Counted from the first letter of the stretch, positions 1-13,400 are shown. The stretch: DNA of 64,000 nt from Hydractinia symbiolongicarpus (GCF_029227915.1 NC_079888.1:9283001-9347000), one strand, 5' to 3'. Program-made: numbers and translations. The notes: generated from the letters alone by a model not told the origin.

Positions 1-2011
1 AATATATTTGAAGTTTTTATTCAGAGAAAAAAATACACGAAGCAAAACTTTATTTATTTTTTTATTTTATTATTTTTTTTAACATTGGTGAAACAGTACA
101 AAGAAGCTATGTTTTATTTATGTCAAGTTATGTTTTAAAGCGTCTTTTATTGTTATTGTTAGCTCTAACCCGTATTTTGTGTGTTTATAATGGCTGCTCA
201 TAGGTTCAGCAGAGTAAGACGTTAATGTGCATTTTTTCCTCGGTTTAACAACCATTATACTATGTTCAGGATGATTTCAACATCAAATTGATATATTGAC
301 GTGTGAACTGTATCACAAATTGTCCGTTTGGCTCTACAATTTTTAATTTATAGAAGACTCCAAGTGGTAACGTTGGAACCATCCCATAATGCATTGCGTA
401 TGACATTACCTGATTAAAATTCTTTGACCTATAAATTAATAAAAGGTTGTGGTTTGTACTTGATAACTGTCGTTAATCGAGTCACGAATCATGCAAATAG
501 AGTCATCCACACTTTGGCAAGGCTAAAATCTCTTGAATTCTAAGAAAATCGTTGGAACTCAGAAAAGTATGATCCTTATACAAGAAAAGTGTAATGCTTT
601 GATATGAATATACTGTTAAAGTTTAAAAAATACGGTATGTGTCATTTACTTATTAAAATAATCGATTCTGCCATTTTTAGGTAGCGGCACAAGATAGAGT
701 TGCGCTGTTGTTAAAGTAAGTTGACAACACGTGACTGTCAAGTTTTTTTGTAGGATTTCTTATTGAAATAGTATCTAAATATTTGATGTTCTTTTGTTCT
801 TTTTTGTTTTATTTGTTAAAATTATTGCAAGGAGGGGCAATCGCCCTTTTGTCCCCTTTCGCCCCTCTGCCCCCTACTATCGGTTGTATCGCGAATATTT
901 ACTCCGTTTTTTAAAGTAAAAAATTAGGTTCGCAACGCTTCTCTGTCTATTTGTTTATTTAATTGAGTGAAAATGATCATTCAGCATTTTTATTTTACGA
1001 CACTTCCTACTTCCAATTTGTCTTTCCTTAAATTCTGACATGTCACATGACCACCATCCTGTGGCGTAATTATGATGTCATACAATACCTAATTAAAGCG
1101 AATGAACAAAGAAGTTTGGTAAGTTTTTTTGGTGCATGATTTCGCAAAAAAAAAGTATTTCTTTATGATGTAACATTTAAACAAGTGTGTATTTTGCAGG
1201 TTTAATTTTGAACAAGCGAGAATGTGGCACTTAACCAAGGCCCCCCGCCTGAGTTTAGGAATGTGTTTCTGGATAACAAAAAACTAGCATTTATGTTAAT
1301 TTTTATTTCCTGTGTGATTCTGTTCTCCTGTGTAAATATTTAATAAAGATGTGTGAAATATTTTAAACAATATGTGTCATGAAATATTCTAGGTGTAACC
1401 ATAAATAATCTGTCTTCTCCTCTTTGACACGTTTATTTGTTTTCATGGTGATTGCTAATTAATTAGTTTGCTTTATCTTTAATCTAATGAACAAAAAAGA
1501 TTAATACTTAAAATTCTTATCTACGCGCTCCTTCTGGGTGCTTAATAATTAATCGATACATTTTTATTCTTCACATGTTAAAGGTATTAATAAACAATTC
1601 GGTTTATTGTTCGCAGTGATAAACGGACGTTGAGAACTACGATGAAGAGCAGTTACAATAAAAAGACGCTAAAACAAGATTACGCTCTCCTCAGCTGAAG
1701 GTTTTGTTATTAGATCTGTTGAAATATCTGGTGAAGCAGTTTATGAAAAAAAGTTGAAGATAATGGCTATTAATTTATGAAAATCATTGTCGTCGAAACA
1801 GTAGATATTCAGAGGGTTTTTTCATTTATGTAGGCGGAACTTTTAAATACAACGAAGCCAGTCCAAAGGAAACTTACGTTTGTTTACATTTAAAGTCAGA
1901 AAAGAAACATCAGATGGAAAAATATTTCTTTTAGGATTATAACATTAATATTTATTTTGATGGTTAAAGTATTCCAACTGTAGCGTTGTTAAAAAAGAAA
2001 GATCTACCATT
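1..2011. other. 5' intergenic spacer, no gene seen
   Basis: AT-rich sequence with scattered homopolymer runs and one C-rich patch near 838-880. I found no long open frame, splice-bounded coding block, inverted-repeat element or tRNA-like box. The last stretch (about 1600-2011) must hold the 5' untranslated region and promoter of the receptor gene at 2012, but I cannot point to a specific promoter element. Confidence 0.5.
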
Positions 2012-3139
2012 ATGGCTCCATGCCACGGTGCATCATGTGCTTATGGTGCTCAAACTGTCACTAATCCCGAGTTGGGCGAGTTATCGGGAAGTTATCGGGT
2101 ATTTGTCGAGGTAGTTTCGTTTATTATATTCGGAGTCGGTGTGACGTTGAATACTGGGATCTTGACTGTTCTAATTTCCGCGTATCCCAACATCGACCAT
2201 TTTGACGGTTATCTGATGAGTTTGACATTCGGAGAGTTGGTTTCATCGTTTTCGCTAGCATTTGTGTTTTTCGTAGAATTTACAACGACTTTAGCGCCGA
2301 TTGGCGACGGCGGATGTAGTTTCTTGACGTGGTTAGATGTAACGTCAGTTACCATAACCATAACAGCATTACTTATCGCGACATATGAACTACACCATCG
2401 AATTTATTATAACACGTCGGCCGCCACGAACAGACGGGGATTTATTTTTAACGTCATAATAACATGGTTAGCTGCTTCGTTACCAGGCCTTCCATACCTC
2501 GGTACTGCTAAGATGGGTGAAGACAATTTCTGTTATATCAGTCACTGGTCACACGACGCCGAAATATTGTATATATGCGCATTGTTATTATTTCAGGTTA
2601 TAGTACCGCTGGCCATTCTTGTCTTCTTATTTGTCCGAATATTTATCGCCCTAAGGGCTCCCCACGATGGGGACGCCATATTGGCTGACCATAATAATCC
2701 TGGATCGGAGGCAACCTTTCAAAGGGCGCTTCTTAAACGGAAAGTTGCAGTGGTGTTTTTCGTGGCCGTACTATTTTATGTCGTTTTAATTATCGTATCG
2801 TTTGTTGAGCTTTCTTTAGCTTTGAATGTCAATAATGTTGAAGATAACCCGCGGAAATACGCTAGAATACGAGAAGCAAACGCGTTAATGGAATGTTTAA
2901 AGTGTCTCTTTGTACCTATCGTTTTTATGATATATTATGATAAATTGAAGAACCAATTCCGGAATTTATGTTGCTGTCGTAGAAACCAAGAAGTTTATAA
3001 CACATTATCACTAAGATACAGTGTTTACCAACAAACCGTGCAAGATACCCATACAGAAAATGATCATCGAGAATCACGTGATATGGAAGTATACGAAACA
3101 GAGCGGGACGATGTTGCGATTTTAGATAATGCATCGTAA
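2012..3139 (+). CDS. Rhodopsin-like (class A-type) orphan G protein-coupled receptor, intronless
   Basis: A 375-residue plasma-membrane receptor with seven hydrophobic helices (about 30-55, 67-90, 107-130, 145-163, 184-213, 244-266, 290-309). Visible landmarks: N47 in helix 1 within VTLNTGI; C102 before helix 3 and C174 in the second outer loop, the usual disulfide pair; W152 in helix 4; P199 in helix 5. Several signature residues differ from class A. Helix 2 has E75 where Asp is usual, the DRY box reads ELHHR (126-130), helix 6 lacks CWxP, and NPxxY is replaced by VPIVFMIYY (301-309). Helix 7 runs into a basic segment with CCC (320-322), a likely palmitoylation site, then an acidic Ser/Thr-containing tail. 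The ligand cannot be inferred. No intron is needed. A single-exon, divergent receptor fits the lineage-specific GPCR expansions known from cnidarians; that link is inference. Confidence 0.85.
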   Translation: MAPCHGASCAYGAQTVTNPELGELSGSYRVFVEVVSFIIFGVGVTLNTGILTVLISAYPNIDHFDGYLMSLTFGELVSSFSLAFVFFVEFTTTLAPIGDGGCSFLTWLDVTSVTITITALLIATYELHHRIYYNTSAATNRRGFIFNVIITWLAASLPGLPYLGTAKMGEDNFCYISHWSHDAEILYICALLLFQVIVPLAILVFLFVRIFIALRAPHDGDAILADHNNPGSEATFQRALLKRKVAVVFFVAVLFYVVLIIVSFVELSLALNVNNVEDNPRKYARIREANALMECLKCLFVPIVFMIYYDKLKNQFRNLCCCRRNQEVYNTLSLRYSVYQQTVQDTHTENDHRESRDMEVYETERDDVAILDNAS

Positions 3140-5046
3140 TCTCTCTTTGCATAACCTAGATTATCGAGACAGGAGAAGTGTATATTACAAACAAAAAGGA
3201 CGTGCGGAGGAGAATTATTTATTGTATTACTGCCAGTGCTGCTGTTATTGTGTTACATCATATAAATGTATATTCTCAATTCTACTTTGTTATAGGGGGG
3301 AAAAATATGTGAAAACTTAACTTTATAATTCTTTTATCTGGGAAGTATTTTATAAAACGTCGGTTTAAACGTCACAATAACAATGACAGTGTCTACCCAA
3401 GAGACTACCATGTTTGGCCTCGATTACCCCTGGTCGATAAAAGCATGTATTGCTATCATTTGCAGGTATCCTACCAAGCACTACTCTTTAGACTAAAATC
3501 ACAAAAATCCCTTCAGGAGAAAAAGATTTTCCGACAAAGTTTTGGTCGATAAAGTGTTATGTGACGTCTCTTCTCCTCGTAGTTGCTGTATTATCTTGAT
3601 ATGTTGGGTTATCACTTGTCTTGATTGCCTCGCGATCTTGAGAACTCGATAATTAAAAGTTTTTAAAATAATTAAAAAAACCAAAGGGTTTAATTCGAAT
3701 TTAATAGACTTAATTGCTAATGTAGTACGGGCCAATATTATCCTCGCAATTAATCTGCCATTATGAACGAAGATCGTCATTTTTGGTCTTTCTTTCTTTG
3801 TTAATAAATTTATTTTATGTTTGAGGTTACGACAGTGTAACTTGTATTAGGTGATAATCAGCTTTGGACTAGTTATGTAAAGTACACTTGATGCTAAAAT
3901 TTTCGTACGGCCTTAAAAAAAAAATGCGTCAAACTAGAGCCCCCGCCGATCCGCAAAATTAAGCAAGTAAGCTACTGTAAACAATGGTTCTTTGCATTCC
4001 TAATAAATTTTGTTATCAAAAGGAATGACGCAATCATTAAGTGGTCAATAATTCTAGCCTTCATTATAACTCACATTTCCGACTTCAGCGAAATTTGGAT
4101 CTGATTTACGTCGCTGTAGTAGCATTGTAATAAATATAGGAAATTTCAACTGAAACAATTATTTATGGCTTGTGTATAAAAGCCATTTAAAAACGTCATA
4201 AATTAAAAAATACCATCAAATTCCTTTTTCTTGAAATATAGGACTTAGTAAAAATTTATACTTCTCAAAATTATTTTTAAAAAATTTATTACCTGTGAAG
4301 AGAGCGCAAAACAAATGCGCGAAGAACACGATAATATTATCAATCGAGTTACCTTATCCACACAAAGTTCATCTAAATATTGGTCGTCGCAAATTTTTGT
4401 CACCTGATGACAAAACCGCTAGCGCATGCATAAATAAGTAATTTTGCTAAATGTCAGTCATGTTACAGAACTCGCCAGTCTCTACAGGGGGCTTCTTCAT
4501 TGCCGGTCTGAATATCAAACAGACAAGAAACCCTGGGTATGAGGTTGACTTAAGGCTAACGTTATCTATGCTGTTTATATGAAACCATAATGATATAAAC
4601 ATTTTATCTATATCATTCTAATTGTTCATCTCGGAAAATATTTATGGTCTCGATTGCTTGACTTTTAATCATTGATGATGCGAATCGATGACACGGATAC
4701 AAAATGCCCTGTGATAAGAATGTGGTACGCATTGAATGTAAAGAAACAGAAATTCAATTTTTTGAATATCTGAAGGAAGCAGAAGGTTAAAGAAGATCTG
4801 TAATCGGAAGTTGTATTTAAAGGACAAACAATCTGGATGTATGATACGCAACATCCATCTTAGGACCTGTTGCCTCTTTTTGCATATCCAACACAAAGCC
4901 GATTATAGACAAATAAGAACTGGGGACAAGGTTGCCACGTGGCTTCAGACAGATCTTTTTCCCCGCTCAGACATTTAGATAAACTAGATCAAATGTATAA
5001 AGGTAAAATACCCAGTGTTAGTTCAGGTAATGTGGCGACATGGTAC

Positions 5047-5179
5047 CACCCTACAATAAAAAGTAATACTCAACTTTCTGGCTGGGAGTCAAAATGGTAG
5101 TGCTAGTAGCAACGGAAAAATTTCTCTGGGTTTTTTCGACGGGTGAATTCCCGTGAATTTTCCAAAGGCTTATGACTAG
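5047..5179 (+). mobile_element. Degenerate Helitron-like short element
   Basis: The 3' end at 5179 shows a partial stem (CCCGTGAA with a damaged partner arm) followed by GGCTTATGACTAG and then T, matching the ends of better copies elsewhere in the window. The 5' end is guessed from a weak match to the family start and may be wrong. Confidence 0.35.
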
Positions 5180-5839
5180 TGGTTTTATAAGTTCATAAGA
5201 TTTCAACACACCTAGACAGATAGATATTCTTCTAGAACACGCATAGGCGGCTTTTGTGTATTTTGCAGAATATAGAAAAACAACCTCACATACTTTTTCC
5301 AGCAGCAGTATAAGCTTACTTGTGGCATCTTATTTCAAGTCCTGTCTTCTTCTTCTTTTTAAGCTAATATCAAAGCGTTTACATCAATATTATGTGAAAA
5401 TACAAAATTGTCGAATTTTAAGTCTCTAAGATTGTAATGAAAATGATGCGGGTTTTTTTCTCAAAATGGCGCAGGTGTTATTATAAAACAAGGATTAATA
5501 TGAATACTATAATGCTATTCGTCTGCGATTAAAAGGTTTGGTTTCCACAATTTCACTCAAATATTGTGACAAACTTTCTTTGCAAATTTTTATCGTTATT
5601 CCTCTATGCCCAGGAAATCTTCAGTAAAGGCAATGTGAAAGAAGAGACTTTTGAGCTGCCTTGACTTCCTACATTGGTGGTTGTAGATTAGTATAAGTTA
5701 CCAAATTATTCATTTCTCCGACTACTTCAACGTTGACGTAATTTTTAGTTCCACACTTACCTAATTCTTGCCGTCTTAATGCCAGACTCAAAGCCAGTAA
5801 GGGATTGATCTCTGTTTAGTTTGACTATCAAATCTATAA

Positions 5840-6290
5840 GACTTTACGTGGAGGTTGGTACCTAGGTTGTCCTAACTCAACAAATAATGTTTCATGTGTT
5901 TAAAGAGTTTGGTACCTAGTTTATTTTGTTTATCAAACTTTGGTAGTCCCAACTTAACAGATAATGTTAAGTGTGTAAATGAGTTTGGTACTTAGGCTGT
6001 TTGAACTGTACATCCAACATTATGGTTTTGGGAGTAGGGATAATATTTTGTGGCAATATTGACAAATGAATTTTCTCATGTATCTTTATTTTGTTTAACA
6101 AACTCTCTTCACGTAGAGATTGGTACCTAGGTTGTCCTAATTTAACAAATAAAGTTTTATGTGTTTCGGGAGTTTGGTACGTAGGTTGTTTTAACTGTAC
6201 ATCCAACATTCTGGTTTTACGGGGAGGGATGATATTTTGTTGCAATATTGACAAAGCAATTTTCTTATCTATGTTATGTATACAAAGATC
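5840..6290. repeat. Diverged local tandem repeat, two to three copies
   Basis: The phrase TTGGTACCTAGGTTGTCCTAA recurs with small changes near 5855 and 6120, with a weaker copy near 5940. The downstream phrases AACTGTACATCCAACATT and GCAATATTGACAAA also recur about 190 bp apart. It overlaps open frames on both strands that I attribute to the repeat, not to genes. Confidence 0.6.
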
Positions 6291-7385
6291 AGCCATAATA
6301 TGGATACTTATTCTTTTCAATCATCTTGTTTACATCGAAAAACTTTTTAAATATGTTTGGTGATGGCGGCCGCATTAGTTTAACTTGTGATAAAATCATC
6401 GCACTCAACGAAATGGAAGATGAACTCGCATTGTAGAAAATAAATAAAAAAAAAAGAAATTTGAACGGATATTGTCCAGTTTTGCATTCGCAGTCAGTAT
6501 CCCTTTAATTTTGAAGAAAATAAAAACAACATTCTTTCTTCCAAGGTTTAATATAGACTTCGCTTATACCAAATATCGCTCTAAAAATTATAATAACCAA
6601 GGGGTCTGTGTCTCCTTTTAATGCCAGGACTGTGGTCGAAATTAAAAAGTAACAATTTTTGTGTATAAACAATGAAAACTCTCTATAGCGCGATCACAAA
6701 AACTTGGCTCTTCCCAAATTGGTTTATATTGCTTCAAACATTGAGGTGTTAGGGTACAGTGACGGCTTGTTTGTTTCGGTAGGAGAGAGTGTAAAGAAAT
6801 ATTTTACAAATATGTTATGAAATATTTTTTTTCAAATATGGTGTCTTACATTCAACAAAGAAAACAGAGTCAAGAAATCCCTGCCGGTTTCCTTGTCCAT
6901 TGCCCTAAAATTGTCCCCAGGGACTCTTACCTTTTTGACATTGTTAAGGTTGCGAAAAAAACTGTTTGCGGCTTTGACATCAGACGAAAACCCCCGGGGA
7001 GATACATAGCAAAGAAGGTGTGATTGGTAGGGGAGAGTGTGCGAATGGCCTTGTTGTACAAGGTTTTCTTTTACTTTTATGTGTGTTAGGCCAGGGAAAA
7101 CATTGAATTTGTGCCATAAAAATAGCATGCTTAGAAATTTTTAGTTTCTTTCGACAGTGTGAGAACATTCTCGTGTTAACTGTTTCAAACATGTTATCAC
7201 ACATCGTACACAGACAGAGATAATCACAGAGCAAACAGAGTATTTTGAAAAACCTTCCCAAATCACGCTAGAAAATCCTATTGACATAAAGTTTTACATT
7301 TTTAAACTGTGAGAAGAACGTCCCTATTACCTGTTCACATACAAAACTTGTACACTTTGATCCATGACATTATCGTTGATGTAAA

Positions 7386-7494
7386 ATGTATGTTCATCAT
7401 TTTTATTTCATATGGCTATTTATTTATCCCTGTTTTCAAGACAACGACATATCATCATGGAACTCTAAAAATCCAATGTCAACAACAGAAAAAG
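7386..7494 (+). CDS. First coding exon of the adhesion GPCR: signal peptide
   Basis: Opens at ATG 7386 and reads MYVHHFYFIWLFIYPCFQ, a short hydrophobic signal peptide, then DNDISSWNSKNP. It ends in phase 1 at the donor GTTAGT, which matches the phase-1 acceptor of the next exon at 9210. A second ATG at 7390 opens another frame that also looks hydrophobic but ends in phase 0, so it would not splice in frame. I chose 7386 on phase. No splice-bounded block was seen between 7495 and 9209. Confidence 0.65.
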
Positions 7495-10400
7495 GTTAGT
7501 AATTAATGCTAATAATATTTTCGGGAAATGATTGTGTATTCTTAATATTTTACAATATTTATGATTTTCATCCTCTAATATTTCTTCATAATAAGTCCTT
7601 ACACACAGGACTGTTTTGTCAACAATACACCTTTTGTGAACTAATAGAATTTTAATGAAACAAAACTCGCAGTCGAGTAATTGTGGTGCATTGCTGATTT
7701 GGTTACGGAAAGGAAGAAAAAAAATCAGGGCACCAAAACTATGGCGAAATTTTGAGAATTAACTTCGCAGTTGAGTCTTTTGTGGAAATTATTGCGGGAA
7801 TAAATTTTCGCGGATTCAAAAATTTTCATATGTATTTTGCGAGAATGAACTTTTACGGTTTGCAATTTTCCCCCCAAAAAACGAAATTTAATGCAAAATT
7901 ATTAGACAATACTTTGGTTACACATGTTTTGTGTGTAAAAAATAAGATAAAGGTTGTACTACATCACTCATTATCATCATGTAAATTCTCATAAATCTCA
8001 TCACAGTTTATAAAAGTATACCAGTCTTTTCGTGGGGATAAAACTTTTGCGTTTTACCAACTTTAGCATCGTATTATCAAGAAGCAATTTCGTGCATCAC
8101 TAACATAATGCCTCACGGGATTCGATCCGCGGTCTCAAGAACTTGAAGCCGCAGACGAACCCATTACGCTACGTGTTAGTGGTGCAATCCGGACGGTATA
8201 TGTATAGGTGATTTTTTTTATCTCTGCACATCGGTTTGCTCATTTCCAACAGAGAATGTTTCACCCCGATCGGAACTCCGGTCATGAAAAAAACTTGAAT
8301 TCTCATTCATTCATATGGGCTAAATCTTGACCAGGTTAAATTAAGCCGTCATGGATTAAGGCCACCGATTGATGTATTTCAGGGTCTAAGGGTAATTACC
8401 TCATCACGTGTTTCTCACTGTTGCTTAGTGCTTCTCGTTAGCAATTTTTTTGACTTTTATAAAGCTTTAACAGAACGAGCATACCTTAGAACAAGACTTT
8501 GCCAATCTCTTTTAAAAATACATGTATTCTGTCTGGCTCTCTGTGCGCGAGAAAGATGTCGTTCATGACACACGAAATTCTTATGTCTGTACAAAACAAT
8601 ACCGGTATTTTATCTGTGTTTGCACAAAATGGTACCACGGCAGCGATAGTTTTCTCGATTTTACCGCCGTACTACGGGCACGGGGAATGCTATATGTAAA
8701 GGACGGATTAATTTGTTCGGTATCATTGTATAGTACTCTACATTAAAAATACCCGCACGGAAACGCGAAAGAGCAAATGTGATATATTTTTATCCACTTT
8801 GTTGTTGAATTTCATTGACGGTCAAACGACCCGTGGATTTTTACACAGCCTAAGAACTAGTCTGTTATAATACCTAACTTTCCGTCTGTGGAACAAAGAT
8901 GGCAAATGCAAGTAGCGACGGAGGAGTTCCCGTGGAATTGCATGGGCTTGTGACTAGTTTCAACTTTTTTTCGTGTGGTGACATTCCTGCTACATATGAC
9001 GTCCCCCTTGTTTCGAGATCTTTTTAAGTTTGATGACTTTTAAGTGATTAGCGCTAATCATTCTAGAGATATAAACGTTTTTTTACCTCCCTCCTAGTAT
9101 TACACAGTTTACAATAAAAGCACAGGTAGCGTAAAAATATATATTTCCATGCATGCTTGTTAAAAGAAAAAAAATGTCTGAGTTTTGCCTATCTACACTT
9201 TTTACCTAGGTTGCAAAAAACTGTTACGTTTTAACATTATTTTGGACTGCACGACAACTATCACAGCTCTTGATTTTGGACTCATGAAATTCAGCATTGT
9301 AAATAATATTTTGGGAGAACTTAAACTGAAACAGATTCCATTTCTTATGTCGATTCGTACCTATCATAAAAACATGGACTGCACACAATCAAGAAGACTT
9401 GGTGAAGATGAAATGATAGGTGGTCTTTCTAAAGCTGATCTTATCACACAAAAAATCAAAAAATTCGTATACTTTTCAGGCAATGATAATTTCAAAATAG
9501 ATTGTGCAGTGAAACTTTTGAATACCTTAACAATTACTGGCAAATATACAGTCATACAATCCAAACCACGCGATGTTACTGTTGGTGTTTTACTGTCAAA
9601 GCGTTCGTCACTGGAAAAAGAGTACAAGGGAAACGAATTTGCTGCCATTTTATTTGTCAACAATCAAAAACAAAAACAATATTTTGCATTAGTAGATAGC
9701 ATCAGTGGTAGCATTTTTAAAGATCTTTGCCGTCTAATTAACTCTCTAACTTCAAAATCAACATCCATGATTGGTCAAATGACAACTCCAATTGCTTCAC
9801 ATTCAACATCATGTAGTCTTCTTCAAACTTCCAACCATATACGCCTGACACCCTTCTCTTCAACTGTATTCAAAGCAACTACAAACACAAACCTATCAAC
9901 AACATTTCTTTCTAAGCATGTTATTTTAACCACAAGCTACTTTGAAGTTTACTTGACCTCCTCCTCATTTGATGTTATTCCACTTCCAACAACAAATGTC
10001 ATGCTGTCAACTATATTCCAGTCAAAGGGCGGGAGTCAAACCACAAGCTGTTGTAAAGCTGATCAGTCAAAACATTTATCATCTTCCACAGCATATCTAA
10101 CTCGACATTCTTCAATTGGAGGGACAGGTGAGAAGAAGAAAGGTAAATGGACATACGCAGATTATTTTTCTGTTTTGGAATATACTAACGTTCTTTTCCA
10201 CACTGATTTTACCATGTCCACTCCACCTACAATCACGGATAAAATATAATAAAACAGAATTTTTGCCACGACAAGCGCTTACATTAGCTGTTTCTATATT
10301 AGAGTCACACATTTTGAACTTGTCAAGGTTGACTTGCCAAAGTTCACAGGTTCACAGCGAATTTAAGTTCTCTACCTGGCCTACGTGTGTGCAAAAGTAG

Positions 10401-13400
10401 CGACTTTCCAGCCTGTCGGCTGCAGAGTATTGAACATTTGACTTTTTTGCTATGTTTGGAAAATGACGCAACCCGGCTTTTGTTTCATTAATTTTGTCCA
10501 CAATTGCAGAAATTTTGAGGTACAACATTCAGTGCCTTTAAAAGTAAACGTACAGGCGGTTACTGGAGTTTGTACACAATATCCTTTCCTCTACATATGA
10601 TAGGGACAGTCAATCTATGACAAACTAATTTTATAACTGACTACTAATAACGCCCCCTTCTCTAACAAACGCCCTCTAAATTAAGAAACAATTAGGGTGC
10701 GGAGGGTTGATAGAAAATATCTGGTGACACGATGGTTTGCTTTTTATACTTGTAACTTCAGTAGTTAATATTTATTTTTGATTGTATTGTTTTAATCGCG
10801 TAGTTTACGAAAAATGGTTCCTTTTTTCACTCAGGTTGCCCAACATTGCTTCATTTTGATATTATCTTGGATTGCACGAAAAATATTGGCTCCAACGATT
10901 TTAAGCTCATGCGACATACCATTATAAACGTTATATTAATGGAGCTAAAAGAGCAAAAGATTTCATTTGTTATGTCTGGACGCACATACCATCAAAACGT
11001 GGACTGTATAAAGACAAGGACATTGACAGATAACGAAACATTTAGTGGTATTTCAAAATCCAATCTTGTCAGAAGCAAAATACTTAACTTTGCGTATTTT
11101 CAAAGCAGCAATAGTTTTGAGATGAACTGCGCTGCAAAGCTTTTGTCCGAATTACAAAATTCTAAAAGTCGCACAGAGAGTAAAGTCCAACCACGAGATG
11201 TTACTGTTGGTGTTGTACTATCAAAGCGCTCATCACTGGAAAAAGAGTACATTGGAAACGACTTTGCTGCCATTTTATTCGTCAACAATCAGAGTCAGAA
11301 ACAATATTTTTCATCAGCAGATGAAATTGGTAGGAGCATCTTTAAAAATTTTTGCCGTTTAATCAACTCTCTGTCTTCAAAATCAACATCCATGATTGGT
11401 CAATTGACAACTCCAATTGCGTCACCTTCAACGTCGCTAAGATTTGCTCGAACTTCTGCACAAGTTCGTCCAACTCCTACTTCTTCTTTTACGCATACAC
11501 AACCTACTAAATACTCAACCGCATCAACAATATTACCATCAAAACATCTGAAAATAAGTACGAGCTGTCGCGAAGTCAGTTCAAAGTTAATGTCATCAAA
11601 ACGTATATATACCTCAACATCATCTCATTGTTCCTCAGTTGGATTATCAGGTAATTTTAGCTACTATAACTTTGTTTCGAACCTCACATAAAGCCTCTAG
11701 TGGGAAGAAATTACAATAATTTCTGTAGCTTAGATTAGACCTTTAAATTGAACAATCTAGACAATCTAGGTCCCTTCTCTAGGTCCCCTTGGAAAAAATT
11801 GACAGGGTTTATCCCTCAAAATAATTAAGGCTGACTACAAACTATGTAAGTCTCTGCTGTTGGAAAGCTCCATTATGTTCCCTTGAGTGCGAACGGAAAT
11901 TACATAAATGTTTTTTCGGCCCGAAACCTAGCCAGGAGACACAGCGTATTTTTCTTACCACCGGGAAATCGGAGTAGTTAAGGTGGGAAAAATTACGCTG
12001 GGTCTCAAACGATTTTTCTGCGGCCAAAATCTGGCTGCGCTTTTTGATTGGTTAATTCTATTGTTCTCTGCTCACGTGATTATTATCGGTGAAAGCCCTT
12101 TTCATCCCGAATATTCCAGCGAGTGGTTTCACTCACCCTAATAAACATTAGTGTTCTACAAAGTTTTTACCAAAGTAAGATTTGGCCAAGCTTGGTAAAC
12201 AACTCACAGATAAATTAAAATGTCCTCTGAAGCGATTAGTCACATTGTTCGATTTAAGCTCCGGGTTTCCGCTAAGTAATTCGTTTGCGTCTAAGCTTTA
12301 GTTTGAGAGAAACTCATTTTATCAACTCGAAGAAGAAAATTTAGTTAACTAGGCTACCCGAACCATTAAACATTCATAAAGATTAGATAAGATACTTAAA
12401 TGAAATTTTAACCTCATGTAAAGGCTGTTTTAATTCAGCCTCGTGGACGATAACAACAATTTTCTAATACTTCTTTTAGTATCTTCTTCTGCCACGACAA
12501 CAGCAACAACAAAAACAACAACAACAACAATAACAACAACGATTTCTCCTTGGATTGCTGCAGAAAAAGGTATACACATGAAGCAATTAAACTTGCGGGT
12601 GGCCTAGTAGTTTGGTTCGCAATCACGAGATCGGTGGTTCAATCCGGGCATGTTTAGCACGTGCTTTCACTGTTTCATCACAGTTGCGGGCCAACTGATA
12701 CTATGCGAGGGTAGGCACTGCTGATGCGTACCTAACGTACACATTTAGAGCACAGAGTCACGATGTCAAGAGTGGTTTTAACACTAAAATACCTGTATAT
12801 ATATTCAGAATAATAACAATTAATAAGTCATACTATAAGGGGGTACTTTAAAGGAATAACAATGTTTACAAATGAGCTAATTATAAGATTTCGGCAATTT
12901 ACTGTTCATTTTGAAATTTGAAAATCTTTTCCCATTAAAATAACAGCCTTCGAATATAAAGATAGGAAAGAGGTTTAAGATAGGGTTAGGATTAGAAAAA
13001 CTATTTAAAAAATTACACGAATTTTCCCATAATTCATCCTCGATCCTAGGACCCGTTTTTTGTTTGCATACCCGACAGGAAGATGAACTTTTTCGTCAGA
13101 CCAATCAATAGGCGCAGCGCCAATAAGAAAGAAAAAACCCTGGGGATAAGGTTGCCCATAATCTTTACCCTTTAGGTATTGTAAGTCTACAGGATAATTT
13201 TGTGTAAACTTTCTCCAAAATGAAAAGATTTAAAACCTTTAAATTAAAGGGCAGAGCAAATGTTTTTCGTCGTCGGAAAGTTCAACTTGATTTTTTTGGA
13301 AATATCTTTATCTGCGATCTGGTATGGGTCTTTTACCTAGCCGGCGGCTTCCCACCAACTCTCATAGAAACCTGTATATAAGAAATTATTCTGTTACATT

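Larger units (their letters stand above)
3140..7385. other. Spacer between the two receptor genes
   Basis: Holds the 3' untranslated region of the first receptor (polyadenylation site not placed), a possible Helitron-like copy at 5047-5179 and a local tandem repeat at 5840-6290. Short frames here are overlapping, low-complexity or made of repeat sequence, and none shows family similarity. Single inverted-repeat ends of the GAGGTTG type occur near 4530 and 4925. No further gene is visible. Confidence 0.5.

Noticed and set aside
7309-7506. Alternative frame MFIIFISYGYLFIPVF as the signal peptide
   Set aside because: Its frame reaches the donor in phase 0, which does not match the phase-1 acceptor at 9210; the ATG at 7386 does.
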